Source of the DNA: a bacterium
GTDB lineage: Bacteria; Desulfobacterota; DSWW01
DNA length: 64,000 nucleotides
Direction: 5' to 3'
Assembly: GCA_028277985.1 (NCBI GenBank)
Contig: JANQFG010000039.1
Coordinates: 1-64,000, forward strand
In this document: one piece after another, positions 63,667-64,000 of the stretch
Layout: every line of letters starts with the position of its first letter
How positions within the stretch are numbered: position 1 is the first letter of the stretch
Translations under genes and position numbers: made by a program
The notes under the pieces: generated by a model
The model's database searches: none
What the model was told of the DNA's origin: nothing
Seen by the model: the letters and a program-made list of their open reading frames with translations, nothing else

Positions 63667-63693
63667 TTGAGCCATCGAGAAGAGGAAAGGAAC

Positions 63694-64000
63694 ATGAATC
63701 GAGGAACTCTCATTAGCCTGCTCGCGGCGACTAGCCTGTTCTTGGGGGCGTGTAACTCAGCCGACCTGGAATCTCTCTGCATCGGCATCGGAGCCTGTGA
63801 TCCACCGCAGCCTCCACCTGAAGAAATCACCGTCCTCTGCGACTATTCGACGGGTTCCACATGTTCGAGGGCAACCTTAGACACCCTTGTGGTTGAGGTT
63901 TTCCACTATCTAGAAGATCGGCCCGGTTCCGTCATCGACATATGGACTCTGAAACAGACCGTCGGACAGAGCCAGTCAGTGGCTCAGGTAATCATCACTC
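63694..64000 (+). CDS. Lipoprotein, 5' part only (runs off the window)
   Basis: Starts at ATG 63694 with GAGGAAAGGAAC just upstream and is open to the window end (102 codons seen). It begins with a lipoprotein signal (NRGTLISLLAATSLFLGAC, lipobox LGAC). A Cys- and Pro-rich spacer follows (LCIGIGACDPPQPPPEE), then ITVLCDYSTGSTCSRATLDT and VVEVFHYLEDRPGSVIDIW. Too short to name; the later part is strand-rich. Probably exported and lipidated. Confidence 0.75.
   Translation, partial: MNRGTLISLLAATSLFLGACNSADLESLCIGIGACDPPQPPPEEITVLCDYSTGSTCSRATLDTLVVEVFHYLEDRPGSVIDIWTLKQTVGQSQSVAQVIIT

Noticed and set aside
1..64000. CRISPR array
   Set aside because: No series of short, regularly spaced repeats was seen; the repeats present are pairs with long or unequal spacing.

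Overview
The window looks like a chromosomal accessory region of a member of the Gemmatimonadota. Acidobacteriota or a related phylum is the main alternative. This is inferred from the mix of families: duplicated orphan MacB-type permeases paired with PadR regulators, secreted 6-bladed beta-propellers, a DUF6090-type protein and DNRLRE/TolB lipoproteins. No rRNA and no complete tRNA was seen.

Layout. (1) 0.3-2.7 kb (-): a signal-bearing peptide with eight cysteines, a DsbA-like oxidoreductase and a beta-propeller. A second peptide, membrane protein and propeller run lies at 55.3-57.7 kb. (2) 4.25-24.34 kb: an island bounded by two roughly 223-bp direct repeats. Each repeat contains the 5' half of tRNA-Ile(GAT), broken in the anticodon arm, and each lies beside an IS3-family transposase remnant. 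The island carries five full-length orphan ABC permeases, one permease tail and four PadR genes. A palindrome lies upstream of every PadR gene, and three of the four overlap their permease gene by 4 nt. AraC/GyrI, VOC and DUF4199-like genes and a DUF6090 gene with an in-frame stop lie in the middle. (3) 24.4-37 kb: mobile-element-type genes. These are a J-domain protein, an SRAP protein, a tandemly duplicated leader plus small-protein cassette (27.2-28.2 kb), a HerA-like ATPase with a nuclease-like tail, RadC, winged-helix and toxin-like proteins, and a divergent tyrosine recombinase preceded by two 76-bp direct repeats.

(4) 37-52 kb: a probable defence island. It holds an AbiJ-like protein, a broken PD-(D/E)XK-like gene, a three-gene operon (unknown, TIR/deoxyribosyltransferase-like, HEPN), a TIGR04141/DUF6119 protein, a patatin, membrane kinase and half-ketosynthase run, and a five-gene minus-strand run. 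That run encodes an endonuclease/exonuclease/phosphatase, a DUF3892 protein, a membrane-anchored H-type lectin, a small membrane protein and a ThsB-like TIR. (5) 52-64 kb: lipoproteins, two XRE regulators with palindromic operators, the second propeller run, a two-gene RelA/SpoT-domain operon resembling a toxin-antitoxin pair, and a lipoprotein gene cut by the window end.

Strongest candidates for undescribed biology: the duplicated leader/small-protein cassette at 27.2-28.2 kb, whose terminal hairpin keeps its pairing through a two-base compensatory change; the nuclease-lectin-membrane-TIR gene run at 48.7-51.6 kb; and the RelA/SpoT two-gene operon at 59.5-61.2 kb. Functional statements rest on motif recognition by eye. 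No searches were run.
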